DNA from: Semisulcospira habei
Lineage: Eukaryota; Mollusca; Gastropoda; Semisulcospiridae
Direction: 5' to 3'
Assembly: GCA_036245525.1 (NCBI GenBank)
Contig: BTPG01000004.1
Span: forward strand, 51,483,258 to 51,547,257
Length of the DNA: 64,000 bases
Shown: piece after piece, positions 30,230-39,367 of the stretch
Numbering within the stretch: position 1 is the first letter of the stretch
Layout of the letters: the number at the start of each line of letters is the position of its first letter
The notes under the pieces: model-generated
The model's database searches: none
What the model saw: the letters and a program-made list of their open reading frames with translations, nothing else
What the model was told of the DNA's origin: nothing
Translations under genes and position numbers: made by a program

Positions 30230-30406
30230 GCTGTGACTGAAAGCAACCTCTAACCAGCAAGGAAACCCTAACTACAAATACCGCAGATCTCTTGTAAGCT
30301 CGAGGGACAACGCGGCTGCAGTGGGCAACTGATATCTTTGCCTCCTGCCGAAAGTCTTGACTGCTGGACTGGGCGCTGAGAACACCGGTCTATGGAATTG
30401 GTAACC

Positions 30407-30487
30407 CAGTGAGCAAAAGATTCTCCCGCCGACGTCGGTCACTGCTGGTCCGCGCACTAGCGTCCGAGGGCATTTTGCGTACCGGGA
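30407..30487. repeat. HpG, eroded
   Basis: CCCAGTGAGCAAAAGATTCT, GCCGACGTCGG, CCGCGCAC and CCGAGGGCATTTTGCGTACC: ends and centre recognisable, pairing partial. Confidence 0.6.
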
Positions 30488-30570
30488 GCTCGTGATGTCA
30501 AAGGTCGCTTGCAGAGCACGACATCCAGTGAAATGTCGTAAACCAAACTGGGGAGGAACTCCAGGGGGTA

Positions 30571-30633
30571 CCAGTTGCATGAGCGAGCTTAGTCCTGCAC
30601 CAGCCACTAAGCAAGGTGCGCCGCTATACTGGC
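30571..30633. repeat. HpF half element
   Basis: Identical over about 57 bp to the left arm of the copy at 3478 and then stops at CGCTATA, exactly at the palindrome centre. Confidence 0.85.
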
Positions 30634-30934
30634 CCCCAGAAGCTTGAATTTCGCTCCACTGAAAATGACAGCCAGGGGACAGCGAGCGGCCTGTGATGTA
30701 ACCACGAACTTCAAAATTTGACATGAACTGCCTACTGCAAAATGCGTTCATGTTTCAAAAGGTATATATCACTGCGGACTCCCTGCGGGCGGCAGTGTGG
30801 GTGGGGGTTTGTGACTGCGTGTGTGTGTGTGTAGTGGTGGGGCATGGGTGCAATACTTATCTGCCTTCACATTTACATCTGTGTTCCGAAGTCAGGAGCT
30901 CAAAAGTGCGACCGTCAAGAAACATGCTATCTGA

Positions 30935-31250
30935 CCTCTGGGTGACGCTAGCGGTTTTTGTCGCGATGATTCCTGCAGGAAAAACATGACATCCTGCAGG
31001 AATAACAACACCCTGACATCCTGCAGGAATAACAACACCCTGACATCCTGCAGGAATAACAACACCGTGACATCCTGCAGGAATAACAACACCCTGACAT
31101 CCTGCAGGAATAACACCCTGACATCATGCAGGAATAACAACACCCTGACATCCTGCAGGAATAACAACACCCTGACATCCTGCAGGAATAACAACACCCT
31201 GACATCCTGCAGGAATCATCGCGACAAAAACCGCTACCGTCAGACAAAGG
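30935..31250. repeat. HpT foldback with minisatellite loop
   Basis: Outer arms CGCTAGCGGTTTTTGTCGCG ATGATTCCTGCAGG and their complement are the HpT arms of 23184. The loop has grown into the 27-bp tandem array at 30985-31217. Confidence 0.93.
30985..31217. repeat. 27-bp minisatellite, about 9 units
   Basis: Unit CCCTGACATCCTGCAGGAAT AACAACA; one unit is 24 bp and one reads ATCATGCAGG. The unit contains the palindrome TCCTGCAGGA that also sits at the arm/loop border. Confidence 0.97.
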
Positions 31251-31253
31251 ATC

Positions 31254-31437
31254 ACCCATTCAGCCATGACACACCACAAGATAAAGACCGACCAACAATG
31301 ATAGTTCTAGGGTGGTGCCAGAACAGATCTAGCGCCTGCAGCCGCTAAGCTTTTCACATGGACTATCAAACTTGTGATGTGTCTTGAACTGTAATGAAGT
31401 CTTCAAAGGATAACGCAAATCTAAAGAATTTTGACAT
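31254..31437. repeat. HpC, decayed
   Basis: CCCATTCAGCCATGACACAC, AATGATAGTTCTAGGGTGG, TAGCGCCTGCAGCCGCTAAG and AGTCTTCAAAGGATAACGC follow the HpC order; pairing is largely lost. Confidence 0.7.
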
Positions 31438-31694
31438 GAAAATAATGTGATCCGCTGCGTTCAACGCTGTGTGGACCCCTGCTTCGTGTTTTGCTCCGCT
31501 GGTCACGTGATGCATGTTATGACGATCGGCCAGGACGACCACGTGGGGCGGGGATCGACCAGCAAAGACCCAGAGCCACGCATAGGGAGCACCAAGCCCT
31601 CGTGCCGAAGTCGGCCCGAAGCTTCACACAGACAGACTTCAAGTCTGCAGACCGGTCCAGAATCTTGTCGCGTCGCCTCTTTGTCTTGCCCCGC

Positions 31695-31861
31695 TGGGGC
31701 CAGTTCAATGCGAGCTTAGTCCTCCGGCACCCACTAAGCAAGGTGCTGCTCTATAACTGCATGAGTGAGCTTAGTCTTGCGCCAGCCACTAAGCAAGGTG
31801 CGCCGCTATAGCGGCGCACCTTGCTTAGTGGCTGGAGCAGAACTAAGCTCACTTATGCAAC
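31695..31861. repeat. HpF, one intact plus one broken copy
   Basis: An intact palindrome at about 31758-31861 (centre GCGCCGCTATAGCGGCGC) is preceded by a single arm (GCGAGCTTAGTCC...GCTCTATA) in the same direction. Confidence 0.88.
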
Positions 31862-32314
31862 CGCCCCCTGGTTTACGCCCATTAGGGTCTCTGTGCAGGA
31901 CAGACAACTACATGGGATAATAAACTGGCTTTCAGCTCCCCAACCTCTATGTGATCTCTCGGCCTGAACCGCTAAGTGGACCTTCAGCAGGACACCGTTT
32001 CTCAGCCGCCATCACCATCGCCGCACCGTCGCGCCCCCCTACCGGAAGCACGCAGGCGCCCTGCGAGGGGAGACAACCGACCGTTATTGTTCCGGGGAGA
32101 CGATTACGGGGCGGCCATAAAATTCTTCTCTCCCCTGATGTCCATAATGTGGGTCAAGGGTCAGGGGAGCTGTCTGTAATTCTCATTCAGTGGCGGGCAG
32201 TGGGATTGATGAGTGATTTTTATGTCCGCTGTCCATGACAGTCTCGGCGCGGAAACTTCACAACTTCTCCTGCTGAAGTGGCAAAGAACAGAGATAAACG
32301 AGGCTGGTTTATTG
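31862..32314. other. Intron sequence, no gene seen
   Basis: Moderately GC-rich; overlapping open frames without motifs. Confidence 0.35.
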
Positions 32315-32387
32315 CAGCAAGACGCACTGATTCTCATAAGGCCCTGCTCCAGTAGGGGCGAATGAGGATCAGTGCCTCTTACAGATA
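32315..32387. repeat. HpA with paired variant
   Basis: GCACTGATTCTCAT pairs with ATGAGGATCAGTGC: the usual TAGAT/ATCTA is CTGAT/ATCAG here. Confidence 0.85.
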
Positions 32388-32487
32388 GTAGCGACTGTCG
32401 TTGACTGGCTGAAGACCGTCTCGGTCCTATATTAAGTCTCATATCATTCTCTTTCTGAGGCTACAGAACATGGGTTCGATTCTTACA

Positions 32488-32566
32488 ACCAGCAAGAGAC
32501 CGGGAATAGACCACCATGTGCCCCCTGCAGCTGCAGGGCCACATAAACATCTATGTCTGTTGCAGA
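32488..32566. repeat. HpA, diverged
   Basis: Inner stem CCCTGCAGCTGCAGGG good; outer arm GAGACCGGGAATAGACCACC poorly paired. Confidence 0.7.
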
Positions 32567-32708
32567 AGAAAGATCTGTGCCAGTCCGCATGAAAGATCTT
32601 TGTTGCGCATCACCGAATCTTTGGGACTCATCATTGGTTTAGTCGCCTCTCAAACCAAACACTTCATGGACCCCCCACGCCTAAGAAATAAAGAGCTAAA
32701 TCTAACAA

Positions 32709-32775
32709 CCAAAAGGCATAAATCCTCATGAGCCCCCGCAACTGCAGGGGCTCATGAGGATCTATGCCTTTTGCC
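32709..32775. repeat. HpA foldback
   Basis: CAAAAGGCATAAATCC and GGATCTATGCCTTTTG: AAAAGG/CCTTTT is a paired variant of AAGAGG/CCTCTT. Confidence 0.93.
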
Positions 32776-33127
32776 AAAGTGTGACAACTGAATCGCTTCC
32801 ATACTGACTACTGATCACTGCGGGGAAATTTGCAGTCAGATTAATTTGAGAGTTTTACACCGCGAGGGACTAAACGTGTCGCGGTTATGATTAGTGCTGC
32901 GGCTATAAGCAAAAATAATTGTTCCTGGGTTTACTGTAGCGCCCAAACACGATCAGAATTATGATCATTGCGAGTACTAAGCAACACAAATTGTTCTAGA
33001 CATAACTTTTGAGAGTCAGGTCCGAAGGCAAGTAGTTAGTGGCAGTCATATCTAGTGCGCTCTCACCACACACACACACACACACAAAGAAAACATCAGA
33101 GCACTTGGCTCATGACAAATACAACTC
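32776..33127. other. Intron sequence with short CA run
   Basis: CA repeat at 33066-33087; otherwise nothing recognised. Confidence 0.4.
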
Positions 33128-33196
33128 ACACTGGTTGTCTCCCTTGATTCGCTACCGCTTAACAGCGGTAGCGAAACGAGGGAGACACCCACTGGG
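33128..33196. repeat. HpE foldback
   Basis: CACTGGTTGTCTCCCTTGAT TCGCTACCGCT and complement AGCGGTAGCGAAACGAGGGA GACACCCACTGG. Related copies at 43741 and 58970 also carry ACACTGG/CCAGTGT ends. Confidence 0.85.
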
Positions 33197-33520
33197 GATA
33201 ATAACTGAGCCGAGTGCAGAAAATAAAAGTGATTCCAAAAGGAAGTAGAAAACACCTTTATGAACTTATTTAAAGGAGGAAACTCGAGAAAGATGCATCC
33301 CCTTGCGTATATTCTCACGAGGAAGAGTGACTTTCCATGTTTTTACGTGATGCTGCGCAACTCTGACCTTAGTGGTGAATGTTGCAACTAGCCGCTTGCC
33401 TATTAATGACGATACCGCTCGACGGAAATGACGCTACCTACGCGTCTTTCTCCACCCAGCGGTAACGTTAGTAGCGGTTTATGGGGCTGGCCAAGCAAAG
33501 AACAGCGGCACAGTACAGAC

Positions 33521-34037
33521 TTCTGTTTGTCCGAGTCTAACAGCGATTTCTGGCGTTTGTTTGTCCGAGTCTAACAGCGACCGCGTCTGTTCGTCTCTAG
33601 CAGCGATTTCTGGCGTTTGTTCGTCTCTAGCAGCGATTTCTGGCGTTTGTTCGTCTCTGTCTAACAGCGATTTCTGGCGTTTGTTCGTCTCTGTCAGCGA
33701 TTTCTGGCGTTTGTTCGTCTCTGTCTAACAGCGATTTCTGGCGTTTGTTCGTCTCTAGCAGCGATTTCTGGCGTTTGTTCGTCTCTGTCTAACAGCGATT
33801 TCTGGCGTTTGTTCGACTCTAGCAGCGATTTCTGGCGTTTGTTCGTCTCTGTCTAACAGCGATTTCTGGCGTTTGTTTGCATCAGTCTAACAGCGATTGC
33901 GTCTGTTCTGTCTCTAACAGCGATTTCTGGCGTTTGTTTGTCTCTGTCTACCAGCGATTTTTGGCGTTTGTTCGTCTGTCTAACAGCGATTTCTGGCGTT
34001 TGTTCGTCTCTGTCTAACAGCGATTTCTGGCATTTGG
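33521..34037. repeat. Minisatellite, 30/34-bp alternating units
   Basis: About 16 units of CAGCGATTTCTGGCGTTTGT TCGTCTCTGTCTAA. Long units end TGTCTAA, short units end TAG or TGT directly before the next CAGCG; the two types interleave irregularly. Some units are further altered (GACCGCGTCTG). Confidence 0.95.
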
Positions 34038-34293
34038 TACTGAGGCACAGTATGAGTGTGCGAACGAAGATGGGTGTGTCTGTATGAGTGTGCTTATTAC
34101 AATCATGGTCTTTTGCCAACACGCCGACATCCAGGGTGGCAGCAAACACGCCATATTACTCAATTTACTACCACAAAACAAAGTTACATCACTGCTGGGG
34201 GTAGGAGGGACTTCGGGAGGGGATCGGGGACGCAGATGGCGTTTTGGGCTGCACACGCCACTCTACGTGTATGTGAAGATAAAAGACAGTTGC

Positions 34294-34358
34294 CCATTTT
34301 TGTGAAAAGCGAGATTTTCATTGTAATACAATGAAAATCTTGCTTTTCGCAAAAATTG
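34294..34358. repeat. HpR hairpin
   Basis: CCATTTTTGTGAAAAGCGAG ATTTTCATTGTA and its complement TACAATGAAAATCTTGCTTT TCGCAAAAATTG. A looser relative may lie at 56940. Confidence 0.8.
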
Positions 34359-34485
34359 ACTTACCGCCTTTTGCATTCACAGCGCAGCGAGACGAATCTG
34401 CGAGATTACTAGACGCCTATAAGTGTGAGTAGCGACCTATTAAAAAATTATATGCAAGGCTTCATACCAACATTTATTAGAGTTT

Positions 34486-34565
34486 TTAACTCATTGGAGA
34501 CGAACGGCATCCGGATACGCGGCTTAAGCCGCGTATCCGGATGCCGTTCGTCTCCAATGAGTTAA
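34486..34565. repeat. Hp80, perfect 80-bp palindrome
   Basis: Left 40 bases TTAACTCATTGGAGACGAAC GGCATCCGGA... are the exact reverse complement of the right 40, with no loop (centre GCGGCTTAAGCCGC) and TTAA at both ends. Two relatives of 80-81 bp lie at 38786 and 53559. Confidence 0.97.
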
Positions 34566-34743
34566 CAGCCCGATCTGGTTGACGCTTAAACGTACACAGA
34601 ACACATCTTTGCATGGCAAGGCTTCATCCCGGCGGCAAACACAATAAAGCCAGCTAATGCCTACGAAGTAATCACAATAACCTTTTGTGACCAAATGCAC
34701 GACGTTATGTCTACAAACTCTGTGCAGTTCTTCTACAACCAAT
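34566..34743. other. Spacer, nothing recognised
   Basis: Unique-looking intron sequence. Confidence 0.3.
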
Positions 34744-34824
34744 CCGCAAGAGACACAGAGCCTCAGGGGCCCGCGCAGGTGGCAGAGGCTCCGTCATTGG
34801 GATCTATATCAGTCTCTTGCTGGA
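34744..34824. repeat. HpA, rearranged
   Basis: Ends GCAAGAGACACAGAGCCTCA and GATCTATATCAGTCTCTTGC remain; the interior is expanded and unpaired. Confidence 0.65.
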
Positions 34825-34937
34825 TCTATGTATAATGATGTGAAGTCCTGGCGGTCATCTAATACTGAGAGATTTCGCGTTAGTGAAGAACACAAACGTA
34901 AATAGCACAAAAATAGGCACAAACAACACAGGACTAA

Positions 34938-35001
34938 CAAGAGACACAAATCCTCATGAGCCCCCGCGACAGCGGGGGCTCATGAGGATTTGTGTCTCTT
35001 G
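34938..35001. repeat. HpA, perfect arms, three paired variants
   Basis: 30-bp arms pair without a mismatch around GACA. Relative to the family, GAGGCAT is GAGACAC and AGATCC is AAATCC, each with the matching change in the other arm. Confidence 0.97.
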
Positions 35002-35485
35002 TGGCTGGGTAGAAGATATCACAGACCCACAGGGGGCACTTCTTCCAATAAGAGTAGAATAGTACATAAATTTAATATCCAAACTTTTCTTGTGTAGGCC
35101 GCCTGCCCATTATCGTTTTACGTGCAAACTTTTTCATGTAGTCCCGGCCCGCGGCACTGACACCATTATAAGTTTACACCCAAACTTTTCTTATTGACAC
35201 TTCTTTTTCATCAAACTTGTTATAGGCAGGCGTGACAGAACAGTTTACCCTCAAACGACATCAAGCGCACTCTTTTTTCCCTCCCCCTGCTAGCACTTTG
35301 TATGCAGCGCCACGCCACGCACATATTCGCTGTCTGCACAGCACGCGCGTAAAACCACAGCCGTTCTCTGGCCGGCGTTCATGTTCACGTACACTGTTTA
35401 TTTTTTTCGTGGTGTTTATTTTTATTTCACGCGCACACTCCTTAGCCGGTCAAAGGAAGGTAACCAGTGTGTTTTATGTACAGAG
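35002..35485. other. Intron sequence, no gene seen
   Basis: Nothing recognised. CAAACTTTTCTT occurs three times in 35080-35190 without forming an array. Confidence 0.35.
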
Positions 35486-35603
35486 TTAACTCTTTGCGTG
35501 TCGGTAGCGGTTTTAGTGGCGATGATTCCTGTAGGGTTCAGTGTTTATTTTCATGTGCGTTGTAAACTGAACACTACCCTTCTCCCCGGACTGAGAGTGT
35601 TAA
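35486..35603. repeat. HpT relative, one arm, TTAA ends
   Basis: TTAACTCTTTGCGTGTCGGT AGCGGTTTTAGTGGCGATGA TTCC is one HpT arm; the other arm is replaced, and the segment ends CTGAGAGTGTTAA. Confidence 0.7.
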
Positions 35604-35778
35604 ATGGATACAGCGGAGCCCTAGTTAACCTTTACATCCAAACACTTAATCTCTGGAACAACACAAGTCATTATAATCTGTCTCGTTGCCGGTGCTCGCT
35701 GTCTGTATTTCTAAAACAAAGGGCAATTATTTCTATGGCCCGGGGGTGTTAACAGATAAATAGAATCAAAGTTATCGT

Positions 35779-35905
35779 GTGAGAAAAGAAAGAAAAGAGA
35801 AGAGAAGAGAAGGGAAGGGAAGGGACAATAACAGAAACGAAAAGAAAAGAAAAGGAAAGTCAAAAGAAAAGGCGAAAAAAAAAAAGTACAAAGAAAGGAA
35901 AGCAG
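35779..35905. repeat. Purine-rich low-complexity
   Basis: AGAAA/GAGAA/GGGAA runs on the plus strand; gives lysine/glutamate frames that are not genes. Confidence 0.85.
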
Positions 35906-36012
35906 AATGGGATGAGATTTTTTTTTCCCTGAAAGACTGTGCCCTCTTCCCCGTCATTGACAGAACTGCCATCCCCCCTCTTTATCTTGAAGAACACATA
36001 CGTAAATAGTAC

Positions 36013-36083
36013 CAGCAAGAGAGACAGATCATCTTGAGCCCCAGCAACCTGCGGGGGCTCAAAAGGATATATGCCTCTCGCAG
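36013..36083. repeat. HpA, diverged
   Basis: GCAAGAGAGACAGATCATCT and GGATATATGCCTCTCGCAG. Left flank GAAGAACACATACGTAAATA resembles that of the copy at 34938. Confidence 0.8.
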
Positions 36084-36196
36084 ATGGATGGGCCTCGCCG
36101 ATTCCACATTTTGACCCATTCAATCTCCGGGCCATGTCCGCCAGAGCGATGTGACATGCAACTCCAACCACACCAAATCCAGCCGAGATTGTCTTT

Positions 36197-36410
36197 TTAA
36201 CCCATTCAGCCCTGACGCACCACAGCAGGAGATGGGTCGACCATGCTAATTCAAGGTTAGTGCCAGATTAGCTTAGCACCTGTCGGCGCCAAGCTAATCT
36301 GGCAATACCCTTGAATTAGCATGGTCGATCCATCTCCTGCAACTGATGCATAGTCATTAGATGACGCCTCCAAAATTTGGGAAATACGGCCGTCACGCTG
36401 AATGAGTTAA
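36197..36410. repeat. HpC (AATTC subtype), intact
   Basis: 214 bp: TTAACCCATTCAGCCCTGAC to GTCACGCTGAATGAGTTAA. Arms include GCTAATTC/GAATTAGC, a paired variant of GATAATTC/GAATTATC. Confidence 0.93.
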
Positions 36411-36516
36411 GCTTTTCCTTTTCCCCCCCTCTGCATCCTCGAAGCGCAGCCGAAGCACTATTCCTGCTGCATACTACAATCTAGGTGGCTTCCAACGGCT
36501 TTCCTGACAAAGACAT

Positions 36517-36579
36517 TGTGTGTTGGTATGTGATTTTGGACCTTACGGCTCCAAGTCGTCAGGTCCAGACCGGCATGCG
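36517..36579. repeat. HpB, right arm shortened
   Basis: GTGTGTTGGTATGTGATTTT on the left; right side collapses to GTCAGGTCCAGACCGGCATG. Confidence 0.7.
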
Positions 36580-36768
36580 AATCATGGTAACCAAAAGTCC
36601 CACGGTACCAAGTCCGTACGTCGACAAGAAATACTAGGGAAACCAAAAGGTAAAAGGAGGAAAAGTTAGTTTTCGTTCGGTTAGCTCTACGGTTAAGCGC
36701 CTGAACCAAGACTGTGTCCTCGGTTTTAGCAGCGATAACGTTACATGTAAACTGGATCGATCCATGTC

Positions 36769-36839
36769 AGCAAGAGGCGTAGATGTCAATGGACCACACT
36801 GAGGTTTCAGGGGCTTATGAGAATCTATGCCCCTTGCAG
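36769..36839. repeat. HpA, decayed left arm
   Basis: GCAAGAGGCGTAGATG then unpaired sequence; right arm GGGGCTTATGAGAATCTATG CCCCTTGC is good. Confidence 0.75.
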
Positions 36840-37001
36840 GCGGAAGGAAATGACTGAGGGACCATCTATAAAAAGTGCGCTCCCCTCTCTAAGTTCGTCC
36901 TTACGAGAAACAATCAGCGACCGTCCAACTCAATCAGGCAAAAGGTTGAGTTTGAACGCATGGTGGTCTCACAGGCGGAAACACAGATGTAAATGGACTT
37001 G

Positions 37002-37069
37002 GCAAGAGGCATAGATCCTCACGAGCCCCCGCAATTGCGGGGGCTTATGAGGATCTATGCCTCGTGTAG
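37002..37069. repeat. HpA foldback
   Basis: Near-perfect arms meeting at CCCCCGCAATTGCGGGGG. Left flank GGAAACACAGATGTAAATGG recurs beside other copies. Confidence 0.94.
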
Positions 37070-37149
37070 CTGGAAGGTCGGTGATGATATTTCGGGAGTT
37101 GGGAAGACAGTCCCTTAGTCCTCCAATCGCTCTATTTTCCCGCAAGTAC

Positions 37150-37150
<1 letters not shown>

Positions 37151-37194
<44 letters not shown>
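37151..37194. repeat. poly-A tract, 44 bp
   Basis: Uninterrupted A. Confidence 0.97.
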
Positions 37195-37198
<4 letters not shown>

Positions 37199-37269
37199 GG
37201 AAACCTTCTTTGAGAAACCACTTGGGCAAGGGACGTAGATCTAAACAGGCCCTTGCAGGCTGGTTGGCC

Positions 37270-37505
37270 ATTGGGAAAATTCTGTTCAAAATCTAAAAAA
37301 AAGACGCTCTTGTATTCTGTGACTTGGGGAAAATTCTGATCAAAATCTAAAAAAAAAGGTGCTCTTGAATTCTGTGACTTGGGGAAAATTTTGTTCAGAA
37401 TCTAAAAAAAGACGCTCTTGTATTCTGTGACTTGATTCTGATCAAAATTTAAAAAAAGGTGCTCTTGAATTCTGTGACTTGGGGAAAATTCTGATCAAAA
37501 TCAGA
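37270..37505. repeat. About 54-bp tandem repeat, alternating types
   Basis: About 4.4 units of GGGAAAATTCTGATCAAAAT CTAAAAAAA...CTCTTGAATTCTGTGACTTG. Units alternate between GACGCTCTTGTATTC and GGTGCTCTTGAATTC types, so the true period is a dimer of about 108 bp. Confidence 0.93.
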
Positions 37506-37737
37506 GGTTAGACGAGACCAGAATTCAGTTTCAGTGTTGTGCCGTCCACTGCTGTGCTGTCACGCTTTCATCTTCTGTCTGCCATCAGATCAGAGACGGT
37601 TACAAATACATATATTTTGCGATCTGACCAATCGACCAGTCTTTTAGAAGTCCGCACACACACCGGTCTGGAGTCCAGCAATAGGGGGCTGTAGGCGCTG
37701 TAGACAGACGATGACAATGTTTCACAACAGACATCTT

Positions 37738-37846
37738 CTACCCGAGACCCGGCCCAGTCAGCCAACGTACGCGGGCCGACATCAGCCGCAGAGAGCCCGT
37801 GTACGGCTGACATCGGCTCGAGGGCCTTTTGCTTCTTGGGAAGACT
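37738..37846. repeat. HpG, imperfect
   Basis: CGGGCCGACATCAGCCGCAG and CGGCTGACATCGGCTCGAGG GCCTTTTGCTTCTTGGG; the CCCGTGTACGG centre is altered. Confidence 0.6.
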
Positions 37847-37950
37847 TTGCCCTAAGGGTTCGCAGAGAGCGCGCTTGGGCAGGAATCGGCCCTGGCCGTA
37901 GATTTGCCTTTCTTGTGATCAGTCAAACGGGCATCTTCTCCAGTTTGCCG

Positions 37951-38006
37951 CTAGCATAGATCCTCACGGCTCACGGGCTCTGACAGACTTAGGGGCCTGA
38001 TGAGGA
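37951..38006. repeat. HpA remnant
   Basis: GCATAGATCCTCACGGCTCA then a GGGGCCTGATGAGGA segment; strongly eroded. Confidence 0.35.
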
Positions 38007-38195
38007 CGTTTACCTGTCATGAAGTCTCATTTACATCTTTTTCTCCAAATGCAGGTGATTGTTGGGGGTTATCTCTCAATCTACGTTTCGCTAATTTTGC
38101 CCTATTCTCCACTGCTATCGATTTTCCAGTTTCCCCTTCAATCTTGGAACACAACCTCGACTCTCAGTTTGACGAACACCGAGTTCAAGTTCTAC

Positions 38196-38267
38196 CAGCA
38201 AGAGGCACAGATCCTCCTGAGCCCCCCGCGACTGCGGGGGCTCATGAGGATCTATGCCTCTTGCAGA
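38196..38267. repeat. HpA foldback
   Basis: One extra C in the left arm (GAGCCCCCCGCG) and CTCCTGAG for CTCATGAG; otherwise paired. Confidence 0.93.
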
Positions 38268-38682
38268 TGGCACCTGCTCCTGCAGGGACAAACTTTTTAC
38301 ACCACTGCCCGGGCCTACCCCCTCCGGCGAGGAGAGGGTGTGGAGGGAGGAAGGTTCTTTAATTTAGCGTGCACAATCAGGAGAAGGGGCTGGTCGTGTT
38401 TTTGCCTGGCGGGGGTCGGGACAAATTGCTGACGTTGTCACTTGGTCGGCACAAAACTTGCCACCCTATCAAGTCAGCTGCCTGGATATTGGGTCTACAT
38501 GTCGTGCAACTCACTGCCGGAGATGGCGGCGGTAGCTGCTGTGTCTCACCTCCAAAAAGCGAGACGTTTGGCTCGATCTTTAAGAAACCGTTCGATAAAC
38601 GACAATTAAAAGGCTGTCTTGAGGCCGTTGACATCCAGGACAGTTCTGAAAGGCCGAAGACCCTTCAGAAGCCAGTTTTCTC
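38268..38682. other. Intron sequence, no gene seen
   Basis: Open frames on both strands here (38369-38755 plus, 38377-38634 minus) lack motifs and suitable splice context. Confidence 0.35.
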
Positions 38683-38722
38683 TCTGCAAGATGCAAAGAT
38701 TCCAAGAGCGCCTGCACTGCAA
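38683..38722. repeat. HpA left-arm remnant
   Basis: CTGCAAGATGCAAAGATTCC AAGAGCGCCTGC. Confidence 0.35.
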
Positions 38723-38785
38723 CGGACGACAGAAACCGGCAAGCTACCAAGGTAGAAAAAGCAACCCTTACAGTGTGATACGGCC

Positions 38786-38865
38786 TTAACTCATTCGCAG
38801 CCAGCCGCATCCGGATGCGCGGCTTATGCAGCGCATCCGGATGCGGCTGGCCGCGAATGAGTTAA
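38786..38865. repeat. Hp80 palindrome, TTAA ends
   Basis: Exactly 80 bp: TTAACTCATTCGCAGCCAGC CGCATCCGGATGCGCGGCTT and a complement with three mismatches. Shares ends and CCGGAT core with 34486. Confidence 0.95.
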
Positions 38866-39296
38866 CACTACATACGTCAGGGGCACTGCGACACAGCATG
38901 TCAACAAGAAATAAGGCTGTTAACATTGCAATGCAAAAACATAATCATTGTCCTTCGAGGACTGAGAACCAACAATCAGGTGTATCCATTCCGCTTTTGA
39001 AATGTACTGCTTGTTCCACCCGGCCATCGAAACTTGCCTCGTTGCTATGGAGACAAGGACGCGATTTAGTGCATCTTGGGTAAAGTGATTGGGGCGCCGC
39101 CTGGCAGAATTCAGGCCGCACGCGAGGAGCGACAGGGCCGGTAATTTGGTCACAGTTCGCCCCAAACATGTTTTGCATACTTACGTTCGTCGCTTCCACC
39201 GCTCTACTGGATAAATTCGCAAACCTCTGCGTCTGCCACAGGCTTATAATTACATGGCTTCCTTCATCTCGTCGGCAAATGAGTGTGATCTATTTC
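38866..39296. other. Intron sequence, no gene seen
   Basis: Nothing recognised. Confidence 0.35.
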
Positions 39297-39367
39297 AGCA
39301 AGAGGCATAGATTTTCATGAGCCCCTGCATTCGCAGGGGCTCATGAGAATCTACGCCTCTTGCAGAC
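39297..39367. repeat. HpA foldback
   Basis: Near-consensus, loop ATTC, single mismatch ATTTTC/GAGAAT. Confidence 0.95.

Noticed and set aside
31254..31348. 120-codon frame with TSCRNNN repeats (30986-31348)
   Set aside because: The repeats are translation of the 27-bp minisatellite inside a hairpin loop.
37990..38025. Hammerhead ribozyme-like CTGATGAGGACG near TGTCATGAAGTC
   Set aside because: The second core element GAAA is absent and stems I and III cannot be drawn. CTGATGAGAGAAAC at 51703 also lacks a stem II.
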